DNA from: Phycisphaerae bacterium
GTDB lineage: Bacteria > Planctomycetota > Phycisphaerae > Sedimentisphaerales > Anaerobacaceae
Reading direction: 5' to 3'
Assembly (NCBI GenBank): GCA_030608075.1
Contig: JAUWIU010000007.1
Coordinates: 1 to 37,814 of the forward strand
DNA: 37,814 bases
The translations under genes were made by a program, and so were the position numbers. The notes below the pieces were generated by a model. The model was not told the origin of the DNA. It searched no databases and worked only from the letters and a program-made list of their open reading frames with translations. Each line of letters begins with the position of its first letter. Position 1 is the first letter of the stretch. This document shows positions 1 through 8,761 of the stretch, one piece after another.

Positions 1-225
1 CACCTCACCTGATTCTCAGGAGGCATGCAAAAGAAACTGATTTTTTAGCAACATCAAGGCAACATCTTTTCTCTAAACGAGTTACGGACAATTTTGCATC
101 TGGCCCGATTTTTTAGTTTCTTAGGAGCGGACCGTGAGGTCAGGGCGGCAATGACCTCGACCGAGCTGCGCCGAACGTCCTTATAGTCAAGGTATTTACC
201 CAACGTTACAAAAAGTGCGGGTTTA

Positions 226-240
226 GCAGCCGTAGGCTGC
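226..240. repeat. perfect short inverted repeat (GCAGCC-GTA-GGCTGC)
   Basis: A 6-bp perfect stem with a GTA loop lies just upstream of the first gene. No T-run follows on either strand, so it is not a clear terminator. It may be a leader hairpin or a chance palindrome. Confidence 0.4.
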
Positions 241-273
241 GGTTTGCGGCGGATGCGGATGGAAAGCACGATT

Positions 274-1194
274 ATGCTGAGAACAGTAATATCAGTGGTC
301 ACGCTGGTGGCAGCTTTGGGCAGCATTGCGGTACAAGGGGCGAAATCGGCCGCTCGCCGTCCCGAACGCAAACCCAAGCGAATTCGAAACGTTTCGATAG
401 CGCCGAGCAGCAAGCTAAAGCATGATCAGAAAGCCAACAAGCTCTTAGTTGCAAAACGATTACATCATCTTCAAAAGAGACAAGATTGCCGGCGGGAAAT
501 GAATAGAGGCAAGGAGGTAGATCTTGATTTGATAAAGGAGCAAGAGCTGCTGGACTTACACGATTTTGCGAAGCAGCATAGGGACACCAGGGCAGCATTG
601 CTCGCGAAATTCATGATAGGCGTGACTCTCATGACCCGCGGTGGAGAGGAGGCACTTGAGAGTCGCCAGTGCCTCGAAGAAGTTGCGCGGAATTATCCGG
701 GTACGAGAGAAGCTAAATTTGCTGAGAATTTCTTTATAAGACTTCTGAATCTAGTGGAGGAGGAACTCGATCCTAATGTCCCAACTGTTGAGGAAGCCGA
801 GCCTAATGTTGTAGATTTGTTCATGCAGATGAAACAGGGCATACAAGACCTCTTACCGACAGCCCGAGAGATCGATAACGACGCAAATGACCTTTCTGTT
901 GCCTTTGGTATGCGATTCTTCGGGCGCCCGGGAGAAAAAATCGAGCCAATGCTGCGTATTTCACTCGCTCATCTCACAGTAGAGATGGGGGAAAAGAAAG
1001 AGGCCATCGAAATGCTCAGATCTATCAAAAGGGATTTCCCGAATTCCAGGTGGTCAAGAGACGCTGATGACGATTTATTGATGATAAAATGGTTGGAGGA
1101 ACAGGGACGGCCGGTCGACGGCCGCTTATCATCATGTCCAGGGATACGGAAGTATAGAAAAGTCATGGAGCAAAGGAAAAGGAAAAAGGATTAA
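274..1194 (+). CDS. secreted TPR-like hypothetical protein
   Basis: I do not recognise a named family. From the ATG at 274 the N-terminus (MLRTVISVVTLVAALG, then AVQG-A) reads as a Sec signal peptide, so export to the periplasm is inferred. The frame is open further upstream (TTG 244, ATG 253, ATG 259). I prefer 274 because the signal peptide then begins at the start and a GGA lies about 10 nt before it. The rest is charged and helical. Two stretches look like TPR/YbgF-type helical hairpins: one around LEEVARNYPGTREAKFAENF and one around EAIEMLRSIKRDFPNSRW. That type usually serves as a protein-protein scaffold in the envelope. The C-terminus is very basic (KVMEQRKRKKD). It stands alone on +, converging with the pyruvate kinase gene. 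Confidence 0.6.
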   Translation: MLRTVISVVTLVAALGSIAVQGAKSAARRPERKPKRIRNVSIAPSSKLKHDQKANKLLVAKRLHHLQKRQDCRREMNRGKEVDLDLIKEQELLDLHDFAKQHRDTRAALLAKFMIGVTLMTRGGEEALESRQCLEEVARNYPGTREAKFAENFFIRLLNLVEEELDPNVPTVEEAEPNVVDLFMQMKQGIQDLLPTAREIDNDANDLSVAFGMRFFGRPGEKIEPMLRISLAHLTVEMGEKKEAIEMLRSIKRDFPNSRWSRDADDDLLMIKWLEEQGRPVDGRLSSCPGIRKYRKVMEQRKRKKD

Positions 1195-1217
1195 CTGGAA
1201 AAAGCAAGAGCGGGAGC

Positions 1218-1233
1218 CGCAAATGAATTTGCG
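1218..1233. terminator. hairpin between convergent genes
   Basis: CGCAAAT-GA-ATTTGCG is a perfect 7-bp inverted repeat in the 75-bp gap between two convergent genes (stops at 1194 and 1270). No U-tract follows on either strand, so it is at best a weak bidirectional terminator. Confidence 0.35.
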
Positions 1234-1269
1234 TCGTGGATGCGAGGGTGGGTGGGGCGTGGTGGGGTT

Positions 1270-2295
1270 CTAAAGCAGGTGTGGGATTGATTTTTCAGTA
1301 AACTTTATGATTTCGTTCATCATTCGGACGGACTCGTATGGGAAACGGCCGACAGCAGTTTCTGCTGAAAGCATCACAAAATCAGTGCCGTCGATAATTG
1401 CGTTTGCGACGTCGGCGACCTCGGCACGGGTGGGTCTGCTCTGTACGGTCATATGCTCAAGCATCTGGGTTGCGGTGATTACGAATTTACCGGCGGCATT
1501 GCATTTCTTTATTATACGCTTCTGGATTATGGGTACCTGATAGACAGGGACAGCGACGCCCATATCGCCACGGGCTATCATTATACCATCGGCGGCGCGG
1601 ATTATTTCGTCTATATTTTCTATGGCCTGTTTATTCTCTATTTTTGCCACCACGCGGCATTTAGGCAGCTTCGGCTTTATCAGTTCGGCTGCCTGAGTGA
1701 TGTCATCAGCGGTGCGGACGAATGAAAGAGCGACATAGTCAACTTTGTGTTCAAGACCGAACTCGATATCTCTTTTGTCTTTATCAGTCATTGCGTTGAA
1801 TGCGAGGTCGCTGTCAGGAAGATTGATTCCTTTTCGCTCTTTGAGGATGCCTCCTTCCAGGACCCGCGTTTTTATACTGTTAGTCGAGCAGGTGAGGACC
1901 CGCAGGACGAGCGTGCCGTCATCGATATATATGAGGTGTTTTGGTTTTATGGGGTCGAGGCTGCCCTGGTAATCAAATGGGATGGTTTTAGGCCCGTGGT
2001 TTTGTGGGTCGTTTGTCAGCCAGACCACCGTTCGGTTCTTCAACAGCCTGGTTTTGGGTCCTTTGAAACGTCCGACTCTGACTCGACAACCTTCCAGGTC
2101 CTGCATTATTCTAATGTGACGAGTGTATTTTGTGTTTATGGTGCGAACAAGTTCGATGTAGTCAAGGTGCTGGTTGTGTGAGCCGTGTGAGAAGTTGAGC
2201 CTGACGACGTCCAGTCCGGCGGTGAACATTTTTCGCAGCGTGGTATAATTGCCGCTGGCGGGGCCTAATGTGGCAATTATTTTTGTTCTGGGCAT
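1270..2295 (-). CDS. pyk: pyruvate kinase, short form lacking the C-terminal domain
   Basis: Pyruvate kinase transfers phosphate from phosphoenolpyruvate to ADP, the last step of glycolysis, in the cytoplasm. From the ATG at 2295 the protein has 341 residues. It shows the opening MPRTKIIATLGPAS, the nucleotide/PEP-site RLNFSHG, the B-domain lid, the catalytic region around KIENKQAI, the metal site MIARGDMGV, ATQMLEHM and the SAETAVG segment. It stops soon after that (FTEKSIPHLL), where typical enzymes of about 470 residues continue into an allosteric C domain of about 120 residues. The usual GPK of the DLxGPKIR motif is GCR here. The start is fixed by GGAG 9 nt upstream and lies 4 bp after the GH20 stop, so the two are probably cotranscribed. 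The frame also opens at 2352, inside the GH20 gene. Confidence 0.9.
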   Translation of the reverse strand: MPRTKIIATLGPASGNYTTLRKMFTAGLDVVRLNFSHGSHNQHLDYIELVRTINTKYTRHIRIMQDLEGCRVRVGRFKGPKTRLLKNRTVVWLTNDPQNHGPKTIPFDYQGSLDPIKPKHLIYIDDGTLVLRVLTCSTNSIKTRVLEGGILKERKGINLPDSDLAFNAMTDKDKRDIEFGLEHKVDYVALSFVRTADDITQAAELIKPKLPKCRVVAKIENKQAIENIDEIIRAADGIMIARGDMGVAVPVYQVPIIQKRIIKKCNAAGKFVITATQMLEHMTVQSRPTRAEVADVANAIIDGTDFVMLSAETAVGRFPYESVRMMNEIIKFTEKSIPHLL

Positions 2296-2299
2296 TATG

Positions 2300-4000
2300 T
2301 TACTTCTCCGAGCGCCACAAACTTTTTGCAGCGGGAAGTTGTTCATCCTCAATTGGGATAGCCAGTCCCATTATATCCTGGAGCCAGTTATTGTTCTTAT
2401 CGAGCCAGATTCCATCCCAAGCCGGCCTGTCGACTTCAGAGATTTTGGGATTAGTGTAATCCTTGATTTTGGAAAGGGCCACTTTAATCCGTGCCATAAG
2501 ACCGGCATAGTCGAAGTGGGGTTTGTCGGGCGTCCAGCCGTATTCGGCGACGGTCAGGTTATCAGGCAGCCAGAGGTCCTGTTGATTGCCGCTCCACTGT
2601 ACTGCCAGGATTCCGATGAAGTTCGGTCTGTCCTTTCCGAATTGGCACCAGGAGTGAATGTTTGCAAGGGCATTTTCATACTTGCACTTGGCCAGAGGCG
2701 TGTGATAGGAGTCGGAGCCGCCTGCCATAATAACTTGTTCTCTACACCCGGGCTTTAGCAGCGCGATTACATTCTGGCCCGTTGCGCGGAGAAAGTCGTT
2801 GTTTTGGTCGATGTGTTTTCCACCGGTTTCGCCGTATGCCCAGAGACAACGAATGACCTGGGTTTTCAAGTCGTCTGCAGTTGCGGCAGCATCCGCCCAG
2901 ACTATTGGGCGGACAGTTTTGCCTGATTTTTTGGCAAGTTCGTTCAATATGCCGGTCAGCTTTGCCAGGTGTTGACCTGTACCGCGTCCGGCTTCATCGC
3001 ATCCGAGATGGATGTACGGGCTCGTAATGATGGGAACCCACTCGGAGTATATTGACCGCAAAAGGCGGTACGTTTGCGGGTTTTCAAGGATAAGCCTCCT
3101 TTTCCGGAGATGATAACCGATGCCATCGTACCTGGTTTTTCTTCCGCCGTAGACAAGTTCCGGGTAAAGAAACGCCTTGGCACCGGAGTGTCCGAGGGAT
3201 TCGATTTCAGGAATGACCTTAACGTGGTACTTTGCTGCGTATTGAATAAACTCGGCCATTTGGTCGATTGGAATGGCCCGGGGGTTCAACGAACCCAGCT
3301 TGTTCGTTTTATATCTGACGGCGTTAAACTCGTCGTCCCCTTCGCGGAACATAACGAAGTTCAGCTTGAAGGCGCTGCAAATTCTGACGATGCGTTTCAT
3401 CAAAGCAATGGAGTGAGGCGAGCGAGCGGCGTCAAACTGAAAGCCTCGAAGTCGATAACGAGGATAATCGGTAATGGTTACGCCTTTGACAGCGGGTCCT
3501 TTTCCCGACTCAAAGAGCAGTTGTTTGAGGGTCTGAAATCCGTAGAACAGTCCTGTTTGCGTGTTGGCGTGGAGGAAGATTTGGTCATCGGTAACCCACA
3601 ATTGATAACCCTGGTCTGAAATTCTGGAACTTGTTTTGAATCTGTTTGCTTTCAAGGCTTTTCTTAAGAGAGAGTTCCTTGAGGCATTTCCGACGAGGAT
3701 TTTAGTTGCGGGGCGGTTTTTTGCCTGGTCGGCCGTGTACGTTCTCAGATGCAGGTCATAGGTTTGTTTGAGAAATTTGTTAAACGAAGAAGCGGGAGAA
3801 TTTTCGCTGCTTTGCCCGTTGTCGCAGAGCACTATTGCGGTCTGAGCTGTCAAGAGAAAGTCGCGGCCCGTCGCCTGCAGATTCACTGGTTGAGGAATAA
3901 GCGCTTGTGTAATACTATTACCGGCATAACCGTCAGTCGACACGGCCAGAGAAAAGAGCAGCAAAGTCAGCATTGTTGATTCAAACATTCGGTTCTTCAT
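2300..4000 (-). CDS. GH20 beta-N-acetylhexosaminidase, secreted
   Basis: This is a glycoside hydrolase family 20 enzyme, expected to remove terminal beta-linked GlcNAc/GalNAc by substrate-assisted catalysis. From ATG 4000 the protein has 566 residues: a signal peptide (MKNRMFESTMLTLLLFSLAV, processed near residue 26), an N-terminal GH20b-like domain (about 33-178), then the TIM barrel beginning at YPRYRLRGFQFDAARS. The catalytic Asp-Glu pair is in HLGCDEAGRG (D335/E336), where Cys replaces the more usual Gly/Ala. Start 4000 is chosen because it begins the signal peptide and has AAGGGG upstream. An in-frame ATG at 4072 overlaps the previous stop as ATGA but would bury the signal peptide behind 24 residues. 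Chitin fragments, glycoproteins or glycosaminoglycans are all possible substrates. Confidence 0.88.
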   Translation of the reverse strand: MKNRMFESTMLTLLLFSLAVSTDGYAGNSITQALIPQPVNLQATGRDFLLTAQTAIVLCDNGQSSENSPASSFNKFLKQTYDLHLRTYTADQAKNRPATKILVGNASRNSLLRKALKANRFKTSSRISDQGYQLWVTDDQIFLHANTQTGLFYGFQTLKQLLFESGKGPAVKGVTITDYPRYRLRGFQFDAARSPHSIALMKRIVRICSAFKLNFVMFREGDDEFNAVRYKTNKLGSLNPRAIPIDQMAEFIQYAAKYHVKVIPEIESLGHSGAKAFLYPELVYGGRKTRYDGIGYHLRKRRLILENPQTYRLLRSIYSEWVPIITSPYIHLGCDEAGRGTGQHLAKLTGILNELAKKSGKTVRPIVWADAAATADDLKTQVIRCLWAYGETGGKHIDQNNDFLRATGQNVIALLKPGCREQVIMAGGSDSYHTPLAKCKYENALANIHSWCQFGKDRPNFIGILAVQWSGNQQDLWLPDNLTVAEYGWTPDKPHFDYAGLMARIKVALSKIKDYTNPKISEVDRPAWDGIWLDKNNNWLQDIMGLAIPIEDEQLPAAKSLWRSEK

Positions 4001-4068
4001 AAAAACCCCTTTCGGACTTTCGAGGCGATATTCTCGGTTGCAGCTATGGTCGGCCCAAGGTGCGGCGG

Positions 4069-4725
4069 TCATTTGTCAAGCAGCAGGTTCGGCTTTTCCC
4101 TCTGGAGCCATTCGGGCAACTGGTCGCGGGTGACTTTTCGCCATAATCCTTTTTGGCTGCTGCGGGCACCTGCTTCCAGTTGGCTGTACTTATGGTACAA
4201 GCTATGCCGGAATCGCAGGTCTGCGTAGGCGAAACCTTCGGTTACCAGCAGCTCATTCAAGAATCTTCTGTCAGGTAACTGCACATAGGCCAACAGGCGT
4301 CCATACTTTCCCCTGGTGTGGTTTTGCTCATCAAGGTAAATGGTAACCTGTTTTGCAAGGGCGAGTTTCTTGGTGAACTCAGCAGCCTGGGGTCCGAAGT
4401 ACATAACGCCGTATTTGGGACTTTTGGTTTCCGGTGTATCGATTCCCCAGAGCCTTATTCTTGTCCGACGATGTTGACTGTCGTGGACATCTATATCGAT
4501 GGTGTCACCGTCAACTACATTTGTGACCGTGAATGTCTTTTCGTGATACTTGTCGAAATCCCTGGCCTCTAATTGTTCCGGGGATTTCGGCAGCGGCTGC
4601 CAGCGGCGTCTGATGGGACTGTGGTCAAGCCAGATAAGGACTGTCGCCAGGAGCAGGCAGAAAAGGAGTATGCCGTTGCGTCGAGACCTGCTCATGGCAT
4701 AATGAAATTTCTTTTGTGTGGCCAC
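4069..4725 (-). CDS. membrane-anchored SNase-like (thermonuclease) protein
   Basis: Staphylococcal-nuclease-fold protein, expected to hydrolyse DNA and RNA with Ca2+. The catalytic set is intact by alignment to SNase motifs: VVDGDT (D72/D74), RLWGIDTPET (R91, D96, E99) and KYGRLLAYV (R143). A hydrophobic stretch near residues 18-33 (GILLFCLLLATVLIWL) after a basic start suggests a signal anchor, so the domain should lie outside the cytoplasm. The start used is GTG at 4725. An ATG at 4695 (MSRSRR) gives a more ordinary signal anchor and is equally possible, and neither has a strong Shine-Dalgarno sequence. It lies between lysC and the GH20 gene with no metabolic link that I can see. Confidence 0.85.
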   Translation of the reverse strand: MATQKKFHYAMSRSRRNGILLFCLLLATVLIWLDHSPIRRRWQPLPKSPEQLEARDFDKYHEKTFTVTNVVDGDTIDIDVHDSQHRRTRIRLWGIDTPETKSPKYGVMYFGPQAAEFTKKLALAKQVTIYLDEQNHTRGKYGRLLAYVQLPDRRFLNELLVTEGFAYADLRFRHSLYHKYSQLEAGARSSQKGLWRKVTRDQLPEWLQREKPNLLLDK

Positions 4726-4837
4726 TCCAGGGCGATTCCAGTTTTATTATTCTTAAGAGCCAGCGGTATCAATCATCCGGTTTCCCTTTTCGTTTTTGCC
4801 ACCAATGAGTGGATTTTCGCCAAAAGGATGTGGATAG

Positions 4838-6073
4838 TTACTCGTTTCGTGTCTCAGGCGGCTTATCCAGCTCGAATGCGACAGAGACGGCCTGAAGGGC
4901 CTTGTCGGCCTGGCTCTTGTCTACGACACAACTGATACGGATTTCGCTGGTGGTAATTGAGTCGATATTTATCTGGGCTTTGGCCAGGGCGGTGAACATT
5001 TTATCTGCGACGCCGTAATGGGTTCGCATTCCTACCCCGACTACAGACACCTCGGCGATATCATCGCGAATAAAAAGGCTTTGGCAATTGAGGGAGTCCT
5101 TGATTTGCCCCACTGCTTCGTTGGCGGCGGGCAAATCGGCGCTTCCGACCGTAAAGGACAGGTTTGCCTTTTCGCGACTAATTTCGGTCTGCATTATGTC
5201 GTTTACAACCACCTTAGCCTGTGCGAGATGAGCAAATACTCTTGCTGCGTTTCCGGGCTTATTGTCGACGCCGACAAGACTTATCTTAGCCATATTTTTT
5301 TGTACTGTCGCCCCTGTTACCACTACGTTTTCCATTTGCGGTACCTCATGAGTAATTATTGTGCCCTGTGTCTGCCGGCTGCTGCTTCTAACGTGGATTT
5401 TTACGTCATACTTTTTACCAAACTCTACGGCTCTGGTGTGCATAACGCCGGCACCAAGACTCGCCAACTCCAGCATTTCGTCATAGCTGATGTGCTTCAT
5501 TTTTGCGGCCTTTTTGAATATTCTCGGGTCCGTCGTATAGATTCCATCAACGTCGGTATATATTTCGCATTGGCGGGCACCGACGGCGGCGGCGATTGCA
5601 ACTGCGGTTGTGTCGGAGCCGCCCCTGCCTAATGTGGTTATGTTTTCGTGTTCGTCTATTCCCTGGAAGCCGGCCACGAGAACGATTTTGCCCTTGTCCA
5701 GCTCCTTGTGTATCCTGTCGGCATCGATACTGAGAATTCGCGCCTTTGTGTGGACGCTGTCGGTAATCAGTCGTATCTGTCCGCCGGTGAAGCTGATGGC
5801 ATCATAGCCCATAGCCTGAAGTGCCATGGCGAAAAGCGAGACCGTCTGTATTTCGCCGGTGCTGAGCAACTGGTCCATCTCCCGGACAGACGGATTTGGA
5901 TCGAGTTCCATCGCGTCTGCGATAAGCTGGTCGGTCTGCTTGCCGCGAGCCGAGGCAACCACCACCACCTGAAATCCGTTTTTTACCGCGTTGGTTGTTC
6001 GCTGGGCGGCGCGGCGGATTTTCTCTGCGTCAGCAATGGAAGTACCGCCGAATTTTTGGACAATTATTGCCAT
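4838..6073 (-). CDS. lysC: aspartate kinase
   Basis: Phosphorylates L-aspartate, the committed step toward Lys, Thr, Met and diaminopimelate. The protein has 411 residues: an amino-acid-kinase domain from VQKFGGTSIAD, with the phosphate-binding TLGRGGSDTTAVA segment and the DVDGIYTTDPR segment, then two ACT domains (about 265-335 and 345-405) expected to carry feedback inhibition. The length and layout match monofunctional LysC-type enzymes. GAAGG lies 6-7 nt before the ATG at 6073. It follows the ApgM-like gene by 28 bp and sits in the same run as hom, so this is an aspartate-pathway operon. No Lys or Thr leader was seen. Confidence 0.95.
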   Translation of the reverse strand: MAIIVQKFGGTSIADAEKIRRAAQRTTNAVKNGFQVVVVASARGKQTDQLIADAMELDPNPSVREMDQLLSTGEIQTVSLFAMALQAMGYDAISFTGGQIRLITDSVHTKARILSIDADRIHKELDKGKIVLVAGFQGIDEHENITTLGRGGSDTTAVAIAAAVGARQCEIYTDVDGIYTTDPRIFKKAAKMKHISYDEMLELASLGAGVMHTRAVEFGKKYDVKIHVRSSSRQTQGTIITHEVPQMENVVVTGATVQKNMAKISLVGVDNKPGNAARVFAHLAQAKVVVNDIMQTEISREKANLSFTVGSADLPAANEAVGQIKDSLNCQSLFIRDDIAEVSVVGVGMRTHYGVADKMFTALAKAQINIDSITTSEIRISCVVDKSQADKALQAVSVAFELDKPPETRNE

Positions 6074-6101
6074 AGTAAGCCTTCACCAAGCATTATGCTT
6101 T

Positions 6102-7289
6102 TCAACTTTTTAAGAAATATTCCATAAGCTCAAAGCCGTTGTCAATTCTGAATCCCGATTTAGCGGCATTTGTTTCGCTGAAATTCTTATGGAGGATTCC
6201 GGCGATACCGGTTCCCGCCATAGCAAACGGCACCGGTTCGGAGGAATGAGCTTTGGTGGAGACCGGGGTCGGATGGTCGGGGGCAACGAGTATTCGCCAG
6301 TCTTCGTAAGTTTGTATGGCCTCAAGGACAGGCCCAACAATGTGTTTGTCAATCTGCTCAATGGCTTTTTTCTTCAAATCAGCACTGCCGCTGTGTGATG
6401 CTTCGTCGGGCGCTTCTATGTGGACAAGAACAAGGGCGTATTTATCGAGGGCCTGTATTGCGGCAGAGGCTTTGCCTTGATAGTTTGTGTCGACAAAACC
6501 GGTGGCGCCGGGGACGTCTATCAGGTCAAAACCGATGAGCATTGCCAGTCCTCTTGCCAGGTCGACAGCGGTGATGACGGCACCGGTGATTCCAAAGCGC
6601 TTCTTGAAACTTTCCATTCGTGCCTTTTTGCCCTGTCCCCAAAGCCAGATGGAGCTTACCTGGTTTTCGCCGAGGTCGTTTCTGACTTTGTTAATATCGT
6701 GATTGCTGAAGAGCTGATGTGAACGCGCCATCAGGTCGATGAGGAGCTCGGCCCCCCTGCCGCGGGGCAAAATCTTATCTTTTGCCATACCGATACAGTC
6801 GTGCGGCGGATAGGTGTGGACGTCGAAATCAAGACCTTTACAGACCAGCAGATGTCGATAGCTTACGCCCGGATGAAAGCGGAGCTGGTCACTGCCGAAT
6901 TGTTCGTCCAATTCTTTTATCAGTTTGGTGCCTTCCTCGGTGGAGATATGTCCGGCGCTGTGGTCTGCCATTTTCCCGTCAGAGATGGTGACGAGATTGC
7001 ACCTGAAGACCCAGTCGCTCGGAGCCAGGTCGATTTTTCGTGCGACGGCCTCAATCGGTGCTCGCCCGGAGTAGTATCGGCGAGGGTCGTAGCCAAGCAG
7101 ACTCATCTGTGCGACATCACTGCCGGCCTCCATTCCGTCGGGGATCGTTCGGACAATGCCCTGCCTGCCCTGCGTGCTGACTTTATCGATGTTCGGGATT
7201 TCGGCCGCTTCGAGCGCGGTCTTGTTACCGAACTGGTCAATTGGCTCATCGGCTGCACCGTCAGGAACTATTATGGCGTACTTGGTCAC
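6102..7289 (-). CDS. ApgM-type (cofactor-independent) phosphoglycerate mutase family; possible homoserine kinase
   Basis: Alkaline-phosphatase-superfamily protein of the archaeal-type iPGM family (COG3635-like), 395 residues from a GTG at 7289. Seen: YAIIVPDGAADEP with a metal-ligand Asp (D10), and GMEAGSDVAQMSLLGYDP carrying the expected phospho-acceptor Ser (S57). Further on are HIEAPDEASHSG and VAPDHPTP, the usual metal-binding His/Asp clusters. GTG 7289 is preferred because GGAGG lies 10 nt upstream and the codon overlaps the hom stop (TAGTG), a sign of translational coupling. Family members are annotated as phosphoglycerate mutase. Those encoded beside threonine-pathway genes have been proposed, and in some bacteria I believe shown, to act as homoserine kinase. 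Its place exactly between hom and lysC, with no classical thrB in view, favours that role here. Confidence 0.85.
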   Translation of the reverse strand: MTKYAIIVPDGAADEPIDQFGNKTALEAAEIPNIDKVSTQGRQGIVRTIPDGMEAGSDVAQMSLLGYDPRRYYSGRAPIEAVARKIDLAPSDWVFRCNLVTISDGKMADHSAGHISTEEGTKLIKELDEQFGSDQLRFHPGVSYRHLLVCKGLDFDVHTYPPHDCIGMAKDKILPRGRGAELLIDLMARSHQLFSNHDINKVRNDLGENQVSSIWLWGQGKKARMESFKKRFGITGAVITAVDLARGLAMLIGFDLIDVPGATGFVDTNYQGKASAAIQALDKYALVLVHIEAPDEASHSGSADLKKKAIEQIDKHIVGPVLEAIQTYEDWRILVAPDHPTPVSTKAHSSEPVPFAMAGTGIAGILHKNFSETNAAKSGFRIDNGFELMEYFLKS

Positions 7290-8611
7290 TAATCCTTGTC
7301 CTCCGGTATATCCACGATTCTTATGCAAACGGGCTTGCTGCAAATAGTATCAAGTTTGTCGAGGCTTTCAAGAGCGGCGGTTACTTTGCTCTGACGAGTG
7401 GGGTGTGTGGCTATAACGACGGGCACGGTGTTATCCGGGCCCCGGCCCTCGTGCTGTATGATGCCGGATATGCTGATAGCGTTTTCTGCAAGTATTCTGC
7501 CTATCTGAGCGAAGACGCCAGGCTGGTCTTTGACCATCAATCTGATGTAGAACCTGCTTATTAGGTTGTCTATTTTTTCTATTAGCGGCGCAGTTTGACT
7601 TCGCGGCCTGAGATGCAAATGGCGAAAAGTGGTGGCCGAGTTTCCCAGGGCAACATCGATAATGTCAGCGACGACTGCGCTTGCGGTTGGCATCATTCCG
7701 GCACCTCTTCCATAGTACATTACCTGCCCGACGGCGCTGCCGAAGACACTTACGGCGTTAAACGAGCCGTCAACACCGGCCAAGGCATTATCGCGGGCGA
7801 TGAAAGAAGGATGGACGCGAAGCGAAATCCTGTTGTCGGTATCTCTCTGGCCGATTGCCAGCAGTTTGAGTACATACCCCATTTCGCCGCCGTAGCGAAT
7901 ATCATCTTTGGAAACTGATTCGATGCCTTCGACAAAAATATCATCGAGCGCTATTTCAGACCCAAAGGCAATTGAAGCGAGGATGGCGAGCTTATGTGCG
8001 CTGTCGCCGCCGGTGATATCGAGCGTTGGGTCTGCCTCAGCATAGCCCTTGTGCTGGGCCTGGGCGAGGGCCTGGGAAAAATCCTCATTCCTGCCGGTCA
8101 TACTGGAGAGGATATAGTTGCAGGTTCCGTTGACGATGCCGTACATAGCGGTGATTTTGTTGGCCGACAGGCCGGTCCGCAGCCCGGAAACAATGGGTAC
8201 CCCGCCGGCGCAACTGGCTTCGAAAGCTATACACCGGCCACTTTCGCGAGCAGCTTTATAAAGCTCATTGCCATGTTCTGCCAGGAGGGCTTTATTGGCG
8301 GTGACCACGTCTTTACCTGCGGCCAATAACTTGAGCTGAATCTGCTTTGCCGCGTCGGTTCCGCCGACGAGCTCTACGCCAATGTGAATAGTGTTATCAT
8401 CTAATAATTTGTTTATGTCATCGGTGAGAATACCGTCCGGCAGCTTTACCGGCCTGGGCGTTTCGGTGTCAATATCGACAACGCAGGCAAGCTGCAGGCG
8501 CAGGCCGGTCCTGGCTTCAATGGAGCCGGCGTCTTCGGTTATCAGCTTTGCGACTCCGCAGCCCACGGTGCCGAAGCCGACAAGTCCAATTTTCACGGTT
8601 TTTTCGGCCAT
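7289..8611 (-). CDS. hom: homoserine dehydrogenase with C-terminal ACT domain
   Basis: Reduces aspartate semialdehyde to homoserine with NAD(P)H, the branch point for Thr and Met. It has 440 residues: an N-terminal Rossmann fold (IGLVGFGTVGCGV), the catalytic domain with TGGDSAHKLAILAS (expected catalytic Lys) and PTLDITGGD, and a C-terminal ACT domain (about 355-430, from LMVKDQPGVFAQIG) for probable threonine feedback. It is the first gene of the - strand run hom, ApgM-like, lysC. The ATG at 8611 has little Shine-Dalgarno character. Its 5' leader contains five copies of a 7-bp repeat (8617-8651), and a TTGACC-17-TAGACT promoter candidate lies just upstream. Confidence 0.95.
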   Translation of the reverse strand: MAEKTVKIGLVGFGTVGCGVAKLITEDAGSIEARTGLRLQLACVVDIDTETPRPVKLPDGILTDDINKLLDDNTIHIGVELVGGTDAAKQIQLKLLAAGKDVVTANKALLAEHGNELYKAARESGRCIAFEASCAGGVPIVSGLRTGLSANKITAMYGIVNGTCNYILSSMTGRNEDFSQALAQAQHKGYAEADPTLDITGGDSAHKLAILASIAFGSEIALDDIFVEGIESVSKDDIRYGGEMGYVLKLLAIGQRDTDNRISLRVHPSFIARDNALAGVDGSFNAVSVFGSAVGQVMYYGRGAGMMPTASAVVADIIDVALGNSATTFRHLHLRPRSQTAPLIEKIDNLISRFYIRLMVKDQPGVFAQIGRILAENAISISGIIQHEGRGPDNTVPVVIATHPTRQSKVTAALESLDKLDTICSKPVCIRIVDIPEDKD

Positions 8612-8616
8612 TTATT

Positions 8617-8651
8617 CGTATCTCGTATCTCGTATTTCGTATCCCGTAACT
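8617..8651. repeat. heptanucleotide tandem repeat, five units
   Basis: Five consecutive 7-bp units (CGTATCT, CGTATCT, CGTATTT, CGTATCC, CGTAACT) sit directly before the hom start, inside its predicted 5' UTR. The same 7-bp periodicity appears in the arrays at 29627-29689 and 30303-30394. Confidence 0.75.
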
Positions 8652-8661
8652 TACGGTTTGT

Positions 8662-8690
8662 AGTCTATGAATTCCATAGGAGGTGGTCAA
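8662..8690 (-). promoter_or_regulatory. candidate sigma70 promoter of hom
   Basis: Reading the - strand, TTGACC (8690-8685) and TAGACT (8667-8662) are separated by 17 nt. Transcription would start near 8655, giving a leader of about 44 nt that is almost entirely the heptad repeat. Confidence 0.35.
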
Positions 8691-8761
8691 TAGTCCATAA
8701 TCGATAAAGTGTGGTCAGGTAAAACTAAGTCGATAAATGCAAAAAGCACGGAATAAAATCA

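Noticed and set aside
18-48. AGGAGG followed by an ATG and a 7-codon frame at the left edge
   Set aside because: The spacing to the ATG is only about 1 nt and the peptide is tiny; no conserved context can be seen at the window edge.
54-260. Minus-strand frame with KYLDYKDVRR, resembling the core of ribosomal protein S18
   Set aside because: Only about ten residues match. The CxxC before it is missing, the C-terminal part does not follow S18, no start or ribosome site is visible, and the frame overlaps the leader and start of the + strand gene. A chance match is more likely.
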